DNA from: CAVVUC01 sp963751395
GTDB taxonomy: Bacteria; Verrucomicrobiota; Verrucomicrobiia; Chthoniobacterales; Chthoniobacteraceae
DNA length: 64,000 nucleotides
Assembly (NCBI GenBank): GCA_963751395.1
Contig: CAVVUC010000001.1
Span: 496,001 to 560,000, forward strand
Direction: 5' to 3'
Shown: positions 19,374 through 28,530 of the stretch, piece by piece
Position numbering within the stretch: the stretch's first letter is position 1
Layout of the letters: every line of letters starts with the position of its first letter
Notes under the pieces: generated by a model
Database searches by the model: none
What the model was told of the DNA's origin: nothing
The model's input: the letters and a program-made list of their open reading frames with translations, nothing else
Translations under genes and position numbers: made by a program

Positions 19374-19382
19374 CGCGAGGTC

Positions 19383-19796
19383 CTACTTCGCCACGGCCCT
19401 GGCCTTGAGGTATCTTTCGTCGGCGATTTTCAGGAAGTAGAAATTCGCCCGGTCCGCTTTCGAGGAGTCCGCGCGGTAAACGATGAACGACTGCGAGTCG
19501 TCCATCCCTGCCTTGAGCATCCGTCCGTCGTACGATTTGATCCGCTCGACGCCGTAGAGAGCCTTGCCGCCAAAAGTTAGCAGTGATTTTTCCGGTTCGA
19601 TTTTCTCAGGAGCTGGAAAAAACGCGCGGTCGCCAACCGCCGTCGGTTCCGTGATTTGCTCCAGTGCCGCCAGGCGCGACTTGTCGTAGGCGGCAACGGC
19701 GGTGACGACGGCAAAGCCAAGCAGGAGCGCGGCTCCCAGGGCGGCTGCCAGTTTTCCACCCGCAAATTCCTCACTCGCATTTTCAGTCATCGCCAT
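19383..19796 (-). CDS. Small membrane-anchored protein of unknown function
   Basis: A 137-residue protein with one N-terminal transmembrane segment (LAAALGAALLLGFAVVTAVA) after about 13 cytoplasmic residues. The remainder is probably extracytoplasmic (LLTFGGKALYGVERIKSYDG, SFIVYRADSS). No known domain. It converges with rodA, ending 9 bp from its stop, and its start region faces the riboswitch leader on the other strand. Confidence 0.6.
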   Translation of the reverse strand: MAMTENASEEFAGGKLAAALGAALLLGFAVVTAVAAYDKSRLAALEQITEPTAVGDRAFFPAPEKIEPEKSLLTFGGKALYGVERIKSYDGRMLKAGMDDSQSFIVYRADSSKADRANFYFLKIADERYLKARAVAK

Positions 19797-19894
19797 TTGT
19801 TATCGTTGAAAATGCGCACGAGTTCAAAATAGTTCTTGCCCGTAAAAAAAATATGTCCGCAGTCTGCCTCCAGTTCTTTGCGAGTTTAGTCAAC

Positions 19895-20140
19895 AGTGAC
19901 CGGGCATGAGGAATTCCGTGTAAATCGGAAGCAGTTGCGCTGCTGTAACTGGATACGACCTCCCAGAAGCCAGTCGCCGATCGGTCGGCGGTGAAGGCGG
20001 GGGGAAGACGGGGAGGTTGAGAGTTGAGGGTTGAAAGCTGAGAGAATAGCAAAGTCTCTCAACGCTCAACTCCCGACCATCAACCTCTCAAAAAGCCAGA
20101 AGCCAGAATATTCGTCCCGGCACTCTCATTCGTGCCGCCG
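19895..20140 (+). promoter_or_regulatory. Cobalamin (adenosylcobalamin-type) riboswitch leader
   Basis: The segment 19909-19960 reads GAGGAATTCCGTG, TAAATCGG, GCAGTTGCGC and TGCTGTAACTGG, matching the conserved core of B12 riboswitches. It is followed by AGCCAGTCGCCGA paired with TCGGCGGTGAAGGC, a variable hairpin (about 20010-20090) and a B12-box-like AGCCAGAAGCCAGAATATT at about 20094. The GGCAC/GTGCC hairpin after it could be the P13 stem. It lies 5' of the DUF4465 PEP-CTERM gene on the same strand with about 140 bp between, consistent with translational or transcriptional control by cobalamin. Confidence 0.82.
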
Positions 20141-20282
20141 CGTGTGCGGACGGCTCGAAAAAACTTCTTCGCAAAAAGAAGAATGAGGGATCGGAAAAAT
20201 TAGTGCGCAGTTTCTTCACCAATTCGCCAAGGGAGTGCGCCCAATCCATTTGATCTCTCAGTAACACAGGAGATCGAACAAA

Positions 20283-21110
20283 TTGAAACAGACAAACCTC
20301 ACCATTGCCGCGATGCTGGCGCTCGCCAGCCCGGTTTTTGCAACCCTTAACATAACATTCGAAGACAAGGCGCTTTCGCCCCAGAGCTTCTATAATGGCT
20401 CGGATGGCGCCGGGGGGTTCTCATCAGGCGGGGCATCTTTTAACAACGCTCACGCATTCTACGGCAGCTACGAATCCTGGGGCGGATTCGCCTACTCGAA
20501 CAGGACGGACACCACCACGGCCGGTTACGGCAATCAATACAGCGCCTACGCGGGTTCGGGTGCCGGCGGCTCGGCGAACTTCGCGGTGGGTTACATGGAC
20601 ACATACACACCGGCAATTCCGACCATCACACTTCCGGCAGGGGATTCCGCCCCTGTCTCAATCGACATCACAAACACAACCTACACGGCGCTCCTCATGA
20701 AGAACGGAGATCCGAGCTTCGGCGTCAGTCCGTTTAGCGGGCCGGGCGTCAGCGCGAACGGTCCCAACGGCGACTGGTTCAAGCTCACCATTTCCGGCTA
20801 TGATGCGGCAGACTCGCTCACTGGCAGCGTCGATTATTTTCTCGCCGACTACCGTTTTTCCAATCCCTCGCAATACTTCCTATTGAACGCCTGGGCGACA
20901 GTGGACCTTTCCGCGCTGGGAACCAATGTGTCCTATTTGAAGTTCACGCTCGATTCGAGCGACAAAGGAACCTTCGGTATCAACACGCCGACCTATTTTG
21001 CCGCTGACAACCTCGTGGTGGCGGGATTGCCCGAGCCTTCCACGGCCTTGCTTTGCGGGGCAGGTGGTTCCGCCCTGTTGTTCCTCCTGCGAACGAGAAA
21101 AAACCGTTAG
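20283..21110 (+). CDS. DUF4465 domain protein with PEP-CTERM sorting signal
   Basis: A 275-residue exported protein from a TTG start at 20283, preceded by AGGAG about ten bases upstream. A signal peptide (LTIAAMLALASPVFAT) is followed by a DUF4465-type domain: GGFSSGGASFNNA, WGGFAYSNRTDTTTAGYGNQ, GSANFAVGYMD, then a long beta domain. It ends with PEPSTALLCGAGGSALLFLL and RTRKNR, the PEP-CTERM sorting signal that is cut by exosortase. The cobalamin riboswitch upstream suggests a role in corrinoid capture. From memory, DUF4465 members occur next to B12 uptake genes in Bacteroidetes; the B12-binding role here is inference. Confidence 0.85.
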   Translation: MKQTNLTIAAMLALASPVFATLNITFEDKALSPQSFYNGSDGAGGFSSGGASFNNAHAFYGSYESWGGFAYSNRTDTTTAGYGNQYSAYAGSGAGGSANFAVGYMDTYTPAIPTITLPAGDSAPVSIDITNTTYTALLMKNGDPSFGVSPFSGPGVSANGPNGDWFKLTISGYDAADSLTGSVDYFLADYRFSNPSQYFLLNAWATVDLSALGTNVSYLKFTLDSSDKGTFGINTPTYFAADNLVVAGLPEPSTALLCGAGGSALLFLLRTRKNR

Positions 21111-21119
21111 TCCGACTGT

Positions 21120-21911
21120 ATGCGTGCAGCGAACGAAACCTCCGCCCAAAGGCAAAGCGCGGCCTTCACTCTGGTTGAGTTGCTGGTGGTGATCTCGATC
21201 ATCGCGATCCTCGCGATCCTCAGCGTCGGCGGCATTGGCAAGGTGCGGAGCATCAGCGAGGGGGCGGTGTGCGCACACAGCCTGCGACAACTTGCCGTGG
21301 CGACTCATCTCTACTTGCAGGACCACAACAACCGCTTTTTCCCTTACTACGAGGACAGTCCGGTGGGACGCCGATGGTTCTTCGGGATGGAACCGAAAAG
21401 CTCGTTGGGCGGGGCTGAGGGCAGTCGCACGGTGGATGTCACCCAATCGTTCCTCTACCCGTATATCCATCAGGTTGGCGGCGTCGAGATATGCCGGTCG
21501 TTTCCGTACGGATCGGATTACTGGAAGCCGAAGTTCAAGGGCGCAAGCTACGGCTACGGCTACAACATCTTCCTCGCCTCCGACACATCGGTCGTTCCGG
21601 CGAAGCTGAACCAGCCGAAGTACCTCACGCAGATCGACAGGCCCTCAAGCGTCATTCTTTTCGGCGACTGCGCTCAGGTGAACACATTCCAGGCTCCCGC
21701 TTCAAAGGACAACCCGAAGCTCGAGGAGTTTTACCTGATCGACGACATCTATCGCACCATCCACTTCCGCCACGGAAGAAGCGCCAACATTCTTTTCATC
21801 GACGGGCATGTGGAAAAGTTCCAGCCCTATCCCGGCACGCTCGACACGGGGCTGCGCGACGAGTGCATCGGGCGCATCACGCCGAGAGGCAGTGTTCAGT
21901 TTCTTCAATGA
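21120..21911 (+). CDS. Prepilin-type protein with H-x9-DG tail
   Basis: A 263-residue protein beginning with a 16-residue basic leader and AFTLVELLVVISIIAILAIL, the classic type II pseudopilin cleavage motif. Near the C-terminus is HFRHGRSANILFIDGHVEKF, the H-x9-DG signature common in Verrucomicrobia and Planctomycetes pseudopilin-like proteins. It starts 9 bp after the PEP-CTERM gene and is likely in the same riboswitch-controlled transcript. Such proteins are abundant in these phyla and their individual roles are mostly unknown. Confidence 0.9.
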   Translation: MRAANETSAQRQSAAFTLVELLVVISIIAILAILSVGGIGKVRSISEGAVCAHSLRQLAVATHLYLQDHNNRFFPYYEDSPVGRRWFFGMEPKSSLGGAEGSRTVDVTQSFLYPYIHQVGGVEICRSFPYGSDYWKPKFKGASYGYGYNIFLASDTSVVPAKLNQPKYLTQIDRPSSVILFGDCAQVNTFQAPASKDNPKLEEFYLIDDIYRTIHFRHGRSANILFIDGHVEKFQPYPGTLDTGLRDECIGRITPRGSVQFLQ

Positions 21912-21961
21912 AAATCCGCCGTTGCAAACACCAAACCAACACGATAGAAAAACCCATCTCA

Positions 21962-22567
21962 ATGAATGCTCAAAATAACAAATCATCGGTTGTGGCAGTC
22001 GTCCTCCTCGCTGTCGCAGTGGCCTATCGCTTAATCGTCGGTCTGCTCGGCCAGGATGCCGGGTGGCTTCCCAACTTCTCACCGCTCGCAGCCATCGCCT
22101 TGTGCGGCGCGATTTATTTTCCAAAGCGAACCGCCTTTGTGCTTCCCCTCGTGGCGCTCTTTGTCAGCGACCTGATTCTCAACGCGCACTACGGCGTTTC
22201 GCTGGCCAGCGATGGAATGCTGACACGCTATGTCGCCCTGGGCGTTGTCTCCGCTCTCGGGTTGTTGATTCGCTCGAATCCGCGATTCGCTTCGGTCATG
22301 CTCGCCAGCCTTGCGGGCTCGGCATTCTTTTACGTTCTCACCAACACCGGTTCGTGGTTCGCCGCGCCGGAATACGCGAAGACCTTCGGCGGGTGGATCC
22401 AGTCGCTGACCGTCGGTCTTCCGGGTTATCCGCCGACCTGGGTTTTCTTCCGCAACGCAGTTGTTGGTGATTTATTCTTCAGCGCTGTGTTCGTTGCGAG
22501 CATGGCCCTGACGGTCGAGCGTCCGCTTCCCCGCACCTTGCACGGGCGGCTCCAGGCGGGCGCGTAG
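21962..22567 (+). CDS. DUF6580-type membrane protein, putative transporter
   Basis: A 201-residue membrane protein with about five or six helices (VVAVVLLAVAVAYRL, FSPLAAIALCGAIYF, FVLPLVALFVSDLIL, YVALGVVSALGLLI, RNAVVGDLFFSAVF). NFSPLAAIALCGAIYF and FVSDLILNAHYG fit the family annotated as DUF6580 putative transport protein, which resembles ECF transporter S components in size and topology. It ends the riboswitch-led group, so a corrinoid, cobalt or precursor substrate is a reasonable inference. The ATG at 21962 was chosen. No ECF ATPases lie nearby. Confidence 0.75.
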   Translation: MNAQNNKSSVVAVVLLAVAVAYRLIVGLLGQDAGWLPNFSPLAAIALCGAIYFPKRTAFVLPLVALFVSDLILNAHYGVSLASDGMLTRYVALGVVSALGLLIRSNPRFASVMLASLAGSAFFYVLTNTGSWFAAPEYAKTFGGWIQSLTVGLPGYPPTWVFFRNAVVGDLFFSAVFVASMALTVERPLPRTLHGRLQAGA

Positions 22568-22657
22568 CCTCGGCGGAGTTTTTGGGCAACCGGGACTGGT
22601 TGTCAGCCAGCCAGACCAGCGAACAGCCGGGTCTCAGGCGCGCAGTGAAAGACGGTT

Positions 22658-23326
22658 CTAAGAAAGCGCGCCCCGGACTCCGACCCAATCGGCCTCGCAG
22701 AATGATCCTGCGCAGTGAATGTGCCCGGGATTATTCGGAGGATAAGCGGGGCAGTTCAGGGTGAGCGAAAAATCTGAGATCGGACGCGCGTCGCCGGCGG
22801 AGGTGCGAGCTTCAGCGGGGAGAGCGCGTTCCTCGACAGCCACAAGTGGAAAACCCAGATTTCCAAGCACCAGCCGCTGCAAAGGGGTGCGCGGCAGCAT
22901 CACGCGGAAGGAGGACTGATTGTTCCCGGCCACCGAAAAGGCGAACGCCGTTTCGCGGGGCGATTGTTTTCGCGAGAGCAGCACCGCCGGCGACTGGCGA
23001 AGACTGAGCAGACCGCTGTCGAATTCCGACACCTCGAAATCAACCGTGAGGAGTTCCATCGTCGGATAGAGGAGCGGCAGAGCTTTGACACCCCAGTGAG
23101 TCCGCTGCCTCAAGGTGCTGACGGCGGATTCCTTGCGCGAGTCTGCAACGTAAAGAGTGTGCCCAAATCCAGTGAGAGCCATCACCTTTCCCCAAAGCAG
23201 GCCGAGTCTTGTTTGTGGGAGCGCTTCGTCAAAGGCGACAAGGCACTTGCCGCTCGGATCGAGCAGTTCCAAATGAGGTTCGCAGCGATCGCAAACCGGG
23301 CCGGAGGAAGGAGCGTCTTCTGTCAT
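22658..23326 (-). CDS. Hypothetical protein after ccoI
   Basis: A 222-residue protein whose ATG lies 4 bp after the ccoI stop, so it is probably translated from the cbb3 operon. Segments such as PVCDRCEPHLELLD and CLVAFDEALP and a strand-rich middle (VMALTGFGHTLYVADS) look protein-like, but no family is recognised. There is no signal peptide or membrane helix. Its tight linkage to the copper ATPase suggests an accessory role; this is inference. Confidence 0.5.
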   Translation of the reverse strand: MTEDAPSSGPVCDRCEPHLELLDPSGKCLVAFDEALPQTRLGLLWGKVMALTGFGHTLYVADSRKESAVSTLRQRTHWGVKALPLLYPTMELLTVDFEVSEFDSGLLSLRQSPAVLLSRKQSPRETAFAFSVAGNNQSSFRVMLPRTPLQRLVLGNLGFPLVAVEERALPAEARTSAGDARPISDFSLTLNCPAYPPNNPGHIHCAGSFCEADWVGVRGALS

Positions 23327-23330
23327 TGCA

Positions 23331-25727
23331 TCAGGAACTTGCAGCGGCTTGCGGATTCTGACTCACCGTGGATTGGCAATTTATCTTCGCATTTTGCCTG
23401 CGGTGGCCTGGCGAGGAGCGCTGGCCGAGGTAAACAATGCCGAGCGAAATGAGGGAACTGATCGGCATGAGGATCGACGCAGCCAGCGGACTCATTTTGC
23501 CGGCGAGGCAGGCGAGAATCGTGATGAGGTTGTATGCGATGGCGAAGCCGACCACGCAGCGCGTCGAGCGCTGCCGCAGTCTCCCGGTTTCGAGCAACTC
23601 GCGCACGCCGCCGAGCCCGCGACCGACGAAATAGAAGTCGGCTTTTTGTTCGAGCAACCCGCGATCGATCGCCGGCGTGCCGCTGCAATAGCTCTCGTTG
23701 AAAGCGAGGCTGTCGTTCGCGCCATCGCCGATCATCAGCGTGTCCTTCTTGTCAACCGAGCGAACCCAGTCGGCCTTGTCCGCTGGCGACATGCCGCCTT
23801 TGCACTGCTCAGCGGGAAGCGAAAGCTGCCGGGCCATCGCGGCCACTTTCTTCTCGCGGTCGCCGCTGAGAATATGAACGGCATAGCCGCGCGACTGCAA
23901 CACCGCCACCTCGCTCGCAGCGTCGGCGCGGACTTCATCGCGGAAGGAGAATTCGGCGAGTGTTTTTCCATCGAGCGAAAACACGCAGTCGCAGCGCGGG
24001 ATGACTGCTTCGCCGAATCGCATGAAATCCGGTCTTCCCAGCCTGTAAACACTCCCGCCCTCACGCAGCTCCAGGCCGTAGCCGACGGTTTCCGTCACCG
24101 TTCCTTCGTCGGACGGGACGACCCCGGCCGCCATGAGCAACTCGCGCAAGCAGCAGCTCACCGGGTGCAGGTTGTTTTCGACCATGCGCAGCAGGACGCG
24201 CTTGTGGCCGGGCGCGAGCCGGTCGAGCGCTTCGGGGTTGAGGAGGGCGCGGGTTTCCAAAGTGAGCGTCCCCGTTTTGTCGAAAATGATCTTGCGGACG
24301 CGCATGATCCGTCCCCACAGGCTCTGCTCGCGCACGAACACGCCGCGTTTGCGCAGCGACGCGACGGCGAGTTCGTCGGCAAGCGGCAGGGCGACTCCGG
24401 CGGCGCACGGGCACGAGACGACCAGAACGGATGTGAGCACTTGCAGCGCCTTGAGCGGATCGCCGGTCGCCGCGAGCCATGCGGCGAATCCCGAACCCGC
24501 CACAGCGGTCACGACGATGATGTAGGTCTTGATGAACCGTTCGAGTCCGTGATGGTTCAGATTGTTGCGCGGAACGATCTGTAGAAGGGTCGAGAGCGTG
24601 GATTCCTGCCAGCTTTCGAGCGCCTCGAATGCGGCCGTCGTCTGGCTGACATTCACCGCGCCGGATGGAATGATCTGCCCCTCGCGCGCCACGCAGGCTT
24701 CGGATTCGCCGTTGATCCACTCGAGCCCGAACGTCGCCCCGTCCGAGCGCAACTTCGAGCGCACCGGAACGATCTGGCCGGTATCGACGGTGTAACTTGC
24801 GCCGGGCCGCAGTTCCATCGCGGCCGGTTTCACGAGCGTCTGTAGGCCGAGCAGGCGGTTGCGATTCTTCTCGATGGCGGTCTGCTGGAGCCAGCGGCCG
24901 ACGAGCATCAGGAACACAAAGATCGAGACGAAATCGAAATACACGAAGTCCATCGCGCCGACGCGCCAGGCGTAGATGGAGCCGGCGTAGGCGGCGATGA
25001 GGCCGATCGAAATCGGCAGGTCGATATGAAGGACACCGTTGCGCAGGCTGTGCATTGTCCGCGCGAAGAAATAGCTTCCGCCGACCGCGAAGCTCAGGGT
25101 TCCGAAGAGCAGCGCGAGCTTGTTGAACAGCGACGAGTAGGCGAACGACTGCTCCATCCCGAGGTAGCCCGGCAGGGTGAAAAGCATCGCGTTCATCGCG
25201 AACGCCGCGCACAGCCCGAGACGCTTCAGAAGCGGGCGGTCGATGGCTTCGGATGATCTTCCCGGCGGACCGACGAGGTAGCCGAAGTTCTGAAGTTCCT
25301 GCGCAAATGAGACGACGTCGAACGCGCCGGCGGTCCAGCGAAGATCAAGGCGGCCGAGACTGGCGTTGACTTCAATCGCGAGCGCGCCCGGCTTGCGGGA
25401 GAAAAGTTTCTCGATGAGCCAGACGCACCCGATGCACGAGATGCCCTGCAAATCGAGCGTGAGCGAAGCGGTGGCTTTGCCATCCGATTCGGCCATCCGC
25501 GCGAGTTCCTCGATCCATGAGTAATCGCGGCGCTGAAACACGAGCGACTTCACGGGATGAATCGCGTCGTCCTGCAATTCGTAGAACTGGCCGAGACCGC
25601 TTTTCAATATGAGGTCGTGAACAAACTGGCAGCCGGCGCAGCAGAAATCCGCGCGGTAGGGCGTCGGCTGAAAAGGGGTGCCGCAATGAATGCAGACCTT
25701 CATCGTTTTCATCGGCAGAAAATGCAA
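23331..25727 (-). CDS. ccoI: CcoI-type copper-translocating P-type ATPase
   Basis: A 798-residue P1B-type ATPase. N-terminal CIHCGTPF and FCCAGCQFV cysteine clusters precede a heavy-metal domain with GISCIGCVW. Transmembrane motif SCPCAAG is the CPC metal site, IIFDKTGTLT holds the phosphorylated Asp, NNLHPVS is the HP motif and MIGDGANDSLAF the hinge. This architecture is that of FixI/CcoI, which loads copper for cbb3 oxidase assembly. The start overlaps the preceding SafE-like gene by 19 bp, and it lies downstream of ccoNO-Q-P-G in the same direction. Confidence 0.93.
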   Translation of the reverse strand: MHFLPMKTMKVCIHCGTPFQPTPYRADFCCAGCQFVHDLILKSGLGQFYELQDDAIHPVKSLVFQRRDYSWIEELARMAESDGKATASLTLDLQGISCIGCVWLIEKLFSRKPGALAIEVNASLGRLDLRWTAGAFDVVSFAQELQNFGYLVGPPGRSSEAIDRPLLKRLGLCAAFAMNAMLFTLPGYLGMEQSFAYSSLFNKLALLFGTLSFAVGGSYFFARTMHSLRNGVLHIDLPISIGLIAAYAGSIYAWRVGAMDFVYFDFVSIFVFLMLVGRWLQQTAIEKNRNRLLGLQTLVKPAAMELRPGASYTVDTGQIVPVRSKLRSDGATFGLEWINGESEACVAREGQIIPSGAVNVSQTTAAFEALESWQESTLSTLLQIVPRNNLNHHGLERFIKTYIIVVTAVAGSGFAAWLAATGDPLKALQVLTSVLVVSCPCAAGVALPLADELAVASLRKRGVFVREQSLWGRIMRVRKIIFDKTGTLTLETRALLNPEALDRLAPGHKRVLLRMVENNLHPVSCCLRELLMAAGVVPSDEGTVTETVGYGLELREGGSVYRLGRPDFMRFGEAVIPRCDCVFSLDGKTLAEFSFRDEVRADAASEVAVLQSRGYAVHILSGDREKKVAAMARQLSLPAEQCKGGMSPADKADWVRSVDKKDTLMIGDGANDSLAFNESYCSGTPAIDRGLLEQKADFYFVGRGLGGVRELLETGRLRQRSTRCVVGFAIAYNLITILACLAGKMSPLAASILMPISSLISLGIVYLGQRSSPGHRRQNAKINCQSTVSQNPQAAASS

Positions 25728-26398
25728 TGCACCTGCTGTGTGATGGCGACGCCTTCATTCGCCACCGTGCGCCAGACCAGCAGCCCGCACGAAACGAATG
25801 CCAGCCCCTGTCGCATCCACTGCATCGCGCCGGGCGAGCAGCGCTTTTGCACGCGGAAGTATTGCGATTGAAGCAGCCAGTAAAGAGGCAAAGTTCCGAG
25901 CGCAAAAGCGGCCATTAACTTTGCGCCAGCCACGAACGACCCGGCAAACACGGCGACGCCGAAGACCAAATACAAGGGGGCACACGGAAGGAAAGGGGTG
26001 GCGAGTCCCAGCATCGTGCCGAGTTGCAGTTCCTTCATTCCGCTGAACTTCAGCTTGAACAGAAGGCCGGCAAGGAATCGCGGCTGCGGGATCTTCTTGT
26101 CGAGTCCGAGGGCGAAGATCAAGAGGATGCCGATGAAAGCCCAGGGGAGGGCGCGCGTGAAGCTGTTGGAGAATAATCCCGCCGCGGAGGCGCCAATCGC
26201 GCCGAGGGTTCCGCCGATGAGACTGTAGGACAGGATGCGGGCGGCATGGTAAACGCCCACGGTGGCCTGGGAGATGCCCGCCTGTTTCGAGGAAAACATC
26301 GCGCAGGTGAGGGGACCGCACATGGCGCTGCAATGAACGCTTGTCACCATGCCGGCCATGAAGGCCGCGAGCGGAGTGGTGATGGAGTTGGCGTCCAT
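25709..26398 (-). CDS. SafE/TauE-like membrane protein of the cbb3 operon
   Basis: A 229-residue membrane protein with six or seven helices. FMAGMVTSVHCSAMCGPL at the N-terminus, with His and Cys residues in the membrane segment, and LPCAPLYLVFGVA at the repeat are typical of the sulfite exporter TauE/SafE-like proteins found next to ccoI. These have been linked to copper handling in oxidase assembly. The gene follows the 50-aa membrane protein gene after 3 bp and its end overlaps the ccoI start. Confidence 0.85.
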   Translation of the reverse strand: MDANSITTPLAAFMAGMVTSVHCSAMCGPLTCAMFSSKQAGISQATVGVYHAARILSYSLIGGTLGAIGASAAGLFSNSFTRALPWAFIGILLIFALGLDKKIPQPRFLAGLLFKLKFSGMKELQLGTMLGLATPFLPCAPLYLVFGVAVFAGSFVAGAKLMAAFALGTLPLYWLLQSQYFRVQKRCSPGAMQWMRQGLAFVSCGLLVWRTVANEGVAITQQVHCIFCR

Positions 26399-26401
26399 GC
26401 G

Positions 26402-26554
26402 TCAGTGCGGGTTTGCGTGGCTGTTGTCCTCCAGGGGCACGGAAGCCGGCTTGTTTTTCTCCGCGATGTAAACCATCCAGCCGAGCGCAATGAAGAGGAC
26501 GACGAACGCCACAATGATCCAAATCCACGGACGGTTTGCGATGGCTTCTCTCAC
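26402..26554 (-). CDS. Small single-helix membrane protein of the cbb3 operon
   Basis: A 50-residue protein from a GTG at 26554 that overlaps the ccoG stop (GTGA). It begins VREAIANRPWIWIIVAFVVL, a short basic head followed by one transmembrane helix, and ends in a polar His-containing tail. Its place between ccoG and the SafE-like gene is where FixH/CcoH usually lies, but it is far shorter than FixH (about 150 aa). It may be a reduced or unrelated accessory subunit. Confidence 0.6.
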   Translation of the reverse strand: MREAIANRPWIWIIVAFVVLFIALGWMVYIAEKNKPASVPLEDNSHANPH

Positions 26555-27936
26555 GGTGCGACTCCTGACGGGCCGATGAACGGCACCGATTTCTCGTCGG
26601 AGAATTTGCCGTCGTCGGAGGTGATGCGAACGGTCGCCGGAAACTGGCCGGTGAATTTTGCCTGCGGCATCATTACCACGAGAGGACGCAGTTGCTCGCC
26701 CTCGGCCTCGACTGCCACCGGTTCCTCGCCGCCGCTCCATTGAAGTCCCGGCTGCGTGTTTGTGAGTTCCAGCCGGAATTGCACGGGGCGGTTCTGTTTG
26801 TTGATGATGCGGAGGAGATATTGGTTTCGCACCAATCCGTCGGCGAGGTAATAGGGTGCGCCGGTCATGCGCAGAAAGCTCACGGTCGCAGGCTTGAAGG
26901 TGGAGAGCGAGTAGGTCATCACTGCCGCGCCGACCAGCATCAGCGCGGTATAAAGAATGGTGCGCGGACGAAGGATTCGCGTCGGTTGACCGGCGAGACC
27001 GTTGGTGGAATCATAGCGGATCAAGCCACGCGGGCGATCGATTTTTGTCATCACCTCGTTGCACACGTCGATGCAGTTTGAGCAGGCGATGCACTCGATC
27101 TGGAGGCCCTGCCGGATGTCGATTCCGGTCGGGCAGACCTGCACGCACCGCATGCAGTCGATGCAGTCGCCGGCTCCCTCGGTGCCTTTTCTTCCGCGAG
27201 GCTCGCCGCGTTTCGCGTCGTAGCCGATGACGACCGAATCGTTGTCGAGCAGCACCGACTGGAGGCGGCCGTAGGGGCAGAGGACAATGCAGAACTGCTC
27301 GCGAAACCAGGCGAAGTTGAACCACAGGGCCGCCGCCATCAGGAAGACGAAAAGGAAGAGGCTCCAGTTTTCCGTCGGCGTTTTGTGAACCATGTCGTAG
27401 AGGCCCGGCAGCGAGACGAAGTAAGACAGGAACACGTGCGCAAGGACGAGGGCAAACAGCGCGAAGATCGTCTGCTTCACTGCGCGCTTGAGGAACTTCT
27501 CAGGCGTCCATCCGGCCTTGTCGAGCTTGCGGCGCTGGATGGCGTCGCCCTCGATCCAGCGTTCGAAGCGCCGGATGATGTCGAGGAAAACCGTCTCCGG
27601 ACAGGCCCAGCCGCACCAGAGGCGGCCAAAAAGAGCGGTGACGTAGAACAGCGCAAAGCCGGCGCCCGTTATCAGAAAAAACGCAAGCCACAAATCCTGC
27701 GGCGCGAACGTGATGCCGAAAAGGTGAAACTGACGCCGTGCGACATCGAAGAATACGGCCGGGTTGCCGTTGATCTGAATCCACGGCAGACCCACGTAGA
27801 TGGTCATGAGCAAGATGCCGGCGAGACTGCGGAGCGTCGTGAAGCGGCCATGGACATCCGCCGGGTGAATGAAACGACGGGAGCCGTCATTTCTAATTGT
27901 TGTGACGGACTCGACTGTGGGACTGGGCAGCGTCAT
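26551..27936 (-). CDS. ccoG: CcoG-type cytochrome c oxidase accessory protein
   Basis: A 461-residue membrane protein with several helices and two ferredoxin-like 4Fe-4S motifs (CIDCMRCVQVCPTGIDIRQG and CIACSNCIDVCNEVM). The N-terminal block LRSLAGILLMTIYVGLPWI and WCGWACPETVF also match. The FixG/RdxA/CcoG family is reported to reduce copper during cbb3 oxidase maturation. An Ig-like C-terminal domain is visible (RPVQFRLELTNTQPGLQW). It starts 3 bp after ccoP and overlaps the following small gene. Confidence 0.93.
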   Translation of the reverse strand: MTLPSPTVESVTTIRNDGSRRFIHPADVHGRFTTLRSLAGILLMTIYVGLPWIQINGNPAVFFDVARRQFHLFGITFAPQDLWLAFFLITGAGFALFYVTALFGRLWCGWACPETVFLDIIRRFERWIEGDAIQRRKLDKAGWTPEKFLKRAVKQTIFALFALVLAHVFLSYFVSLPGLYDMVHKTPTENWSLFLFVFLMAAALWFNFAWFREQFCIVLCPYGRLQSVLLDNDSVVIGYDAKRGEPRGRKGTEGAGDCIDCMRCVQVCPTGIDIRQGLQIECIACSNCIDVCNEVMTKIDRPRGLIRYDSTNGLAGQPTRILRPRTILYTALMLVGAAVMTYSLSTFKPATVSFLRMTGAPYYLADGLVRNQYLLRIINKQNRPVQFRLELTNTQPGLQWSGGEEPVAVEAEGEQLRPLVVMMPQAKFTGQFPATVRITSDDGKFSDEKSVPFIGPSGVAP

Positions 27937-27939
27937 CGT

Positions 27940-28530
27940 TTAGTTGGGCGCTGCCACGGGCGCTGCCACGCCGCCAGTCGGAGAAGGCACGGCAATGATC
28001 GGTTCTCCCTGTTTGTGGTGGCTGAGGACGAACGCAGCGACTTCGGAGATTTTCGCGCGTCCGAGAACCGGGCCCCATGTGGGCATGCCTTTGGCGGGGA
28101 CGCCGTTGACAAGCGTCGTCACGATTTCATTCGGAGTTCCGCCGTGAATCCAGTTTTGATCTTTCAAATTGGGACCGATCTTTCCGCTCAGGTCTTCCTG
28201 GTGGCACGAGGCGCATGTCGTCACGAACGTGGCCTTGCCCGCGGCCACGATCTTCGAATCACGGCTCATGTCCCACAGTTGGTCGTCGGTGAGGTTGGCG
28301 CTCGAGCTTTGAGCGGCGGCAAGCGCGATGCGGCGCATCTCGGCCTCGACCCGCTGGCCGCTGCTTTGCATGGTGCCCACCCAGTGGTAGTTGAACCAGT
28401 ATCCGACTGAGAACGCGATCGCGCCATAAAGCGTCCAGAGCCACCAGTTGGGGAGTCGTTTGTCGTATTCCTGAATACCGTCGTAGGTATGCGGGCGAAG
28501 TGGATCTTCAGCGGCGTTTTGGTTTTTCAT
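27940..28530 (-). CDS. ccoP: cbb3 oxidase CcoP-like subunit with a single haem c domain
   Basis: A 196-residue protein. HTYDGIQEYDKRLPNWWLWT and the following helix are the CcoP N-terminal domain, and TTCASCHQEDLSGKIGPNL is the only CxxCH site. PAKGMPTWGPVLG supplies the axial Met. Canonical CcoP has two c-type haem domains and about 300 residues, so this one is shortened to a single haem. The gene overlaps the end of the ccoQ-like gene by 23 bp. It delivers electrons from cytochrome c to the oxidase core. Confidence 0.88.
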   Translation of the reverse strand: MKNQNAAEDPLRPHTYDGIQEYDKRLPNWWLWTLYGAIAFSVGYWFNYHWVGTMQSSGQRVEAEMRRIALAAAQSSSANLTDDQLWDMSRDSKIVAAGKATFVTTCASCHQEDLSGKIGPNLKDQNWIHGGTPNEIVTTLVNGVPAKGMPTWGPVLGRAKISEVAAFVLSHHKQGEPIIAVPSPTGGVAAPVAAPN

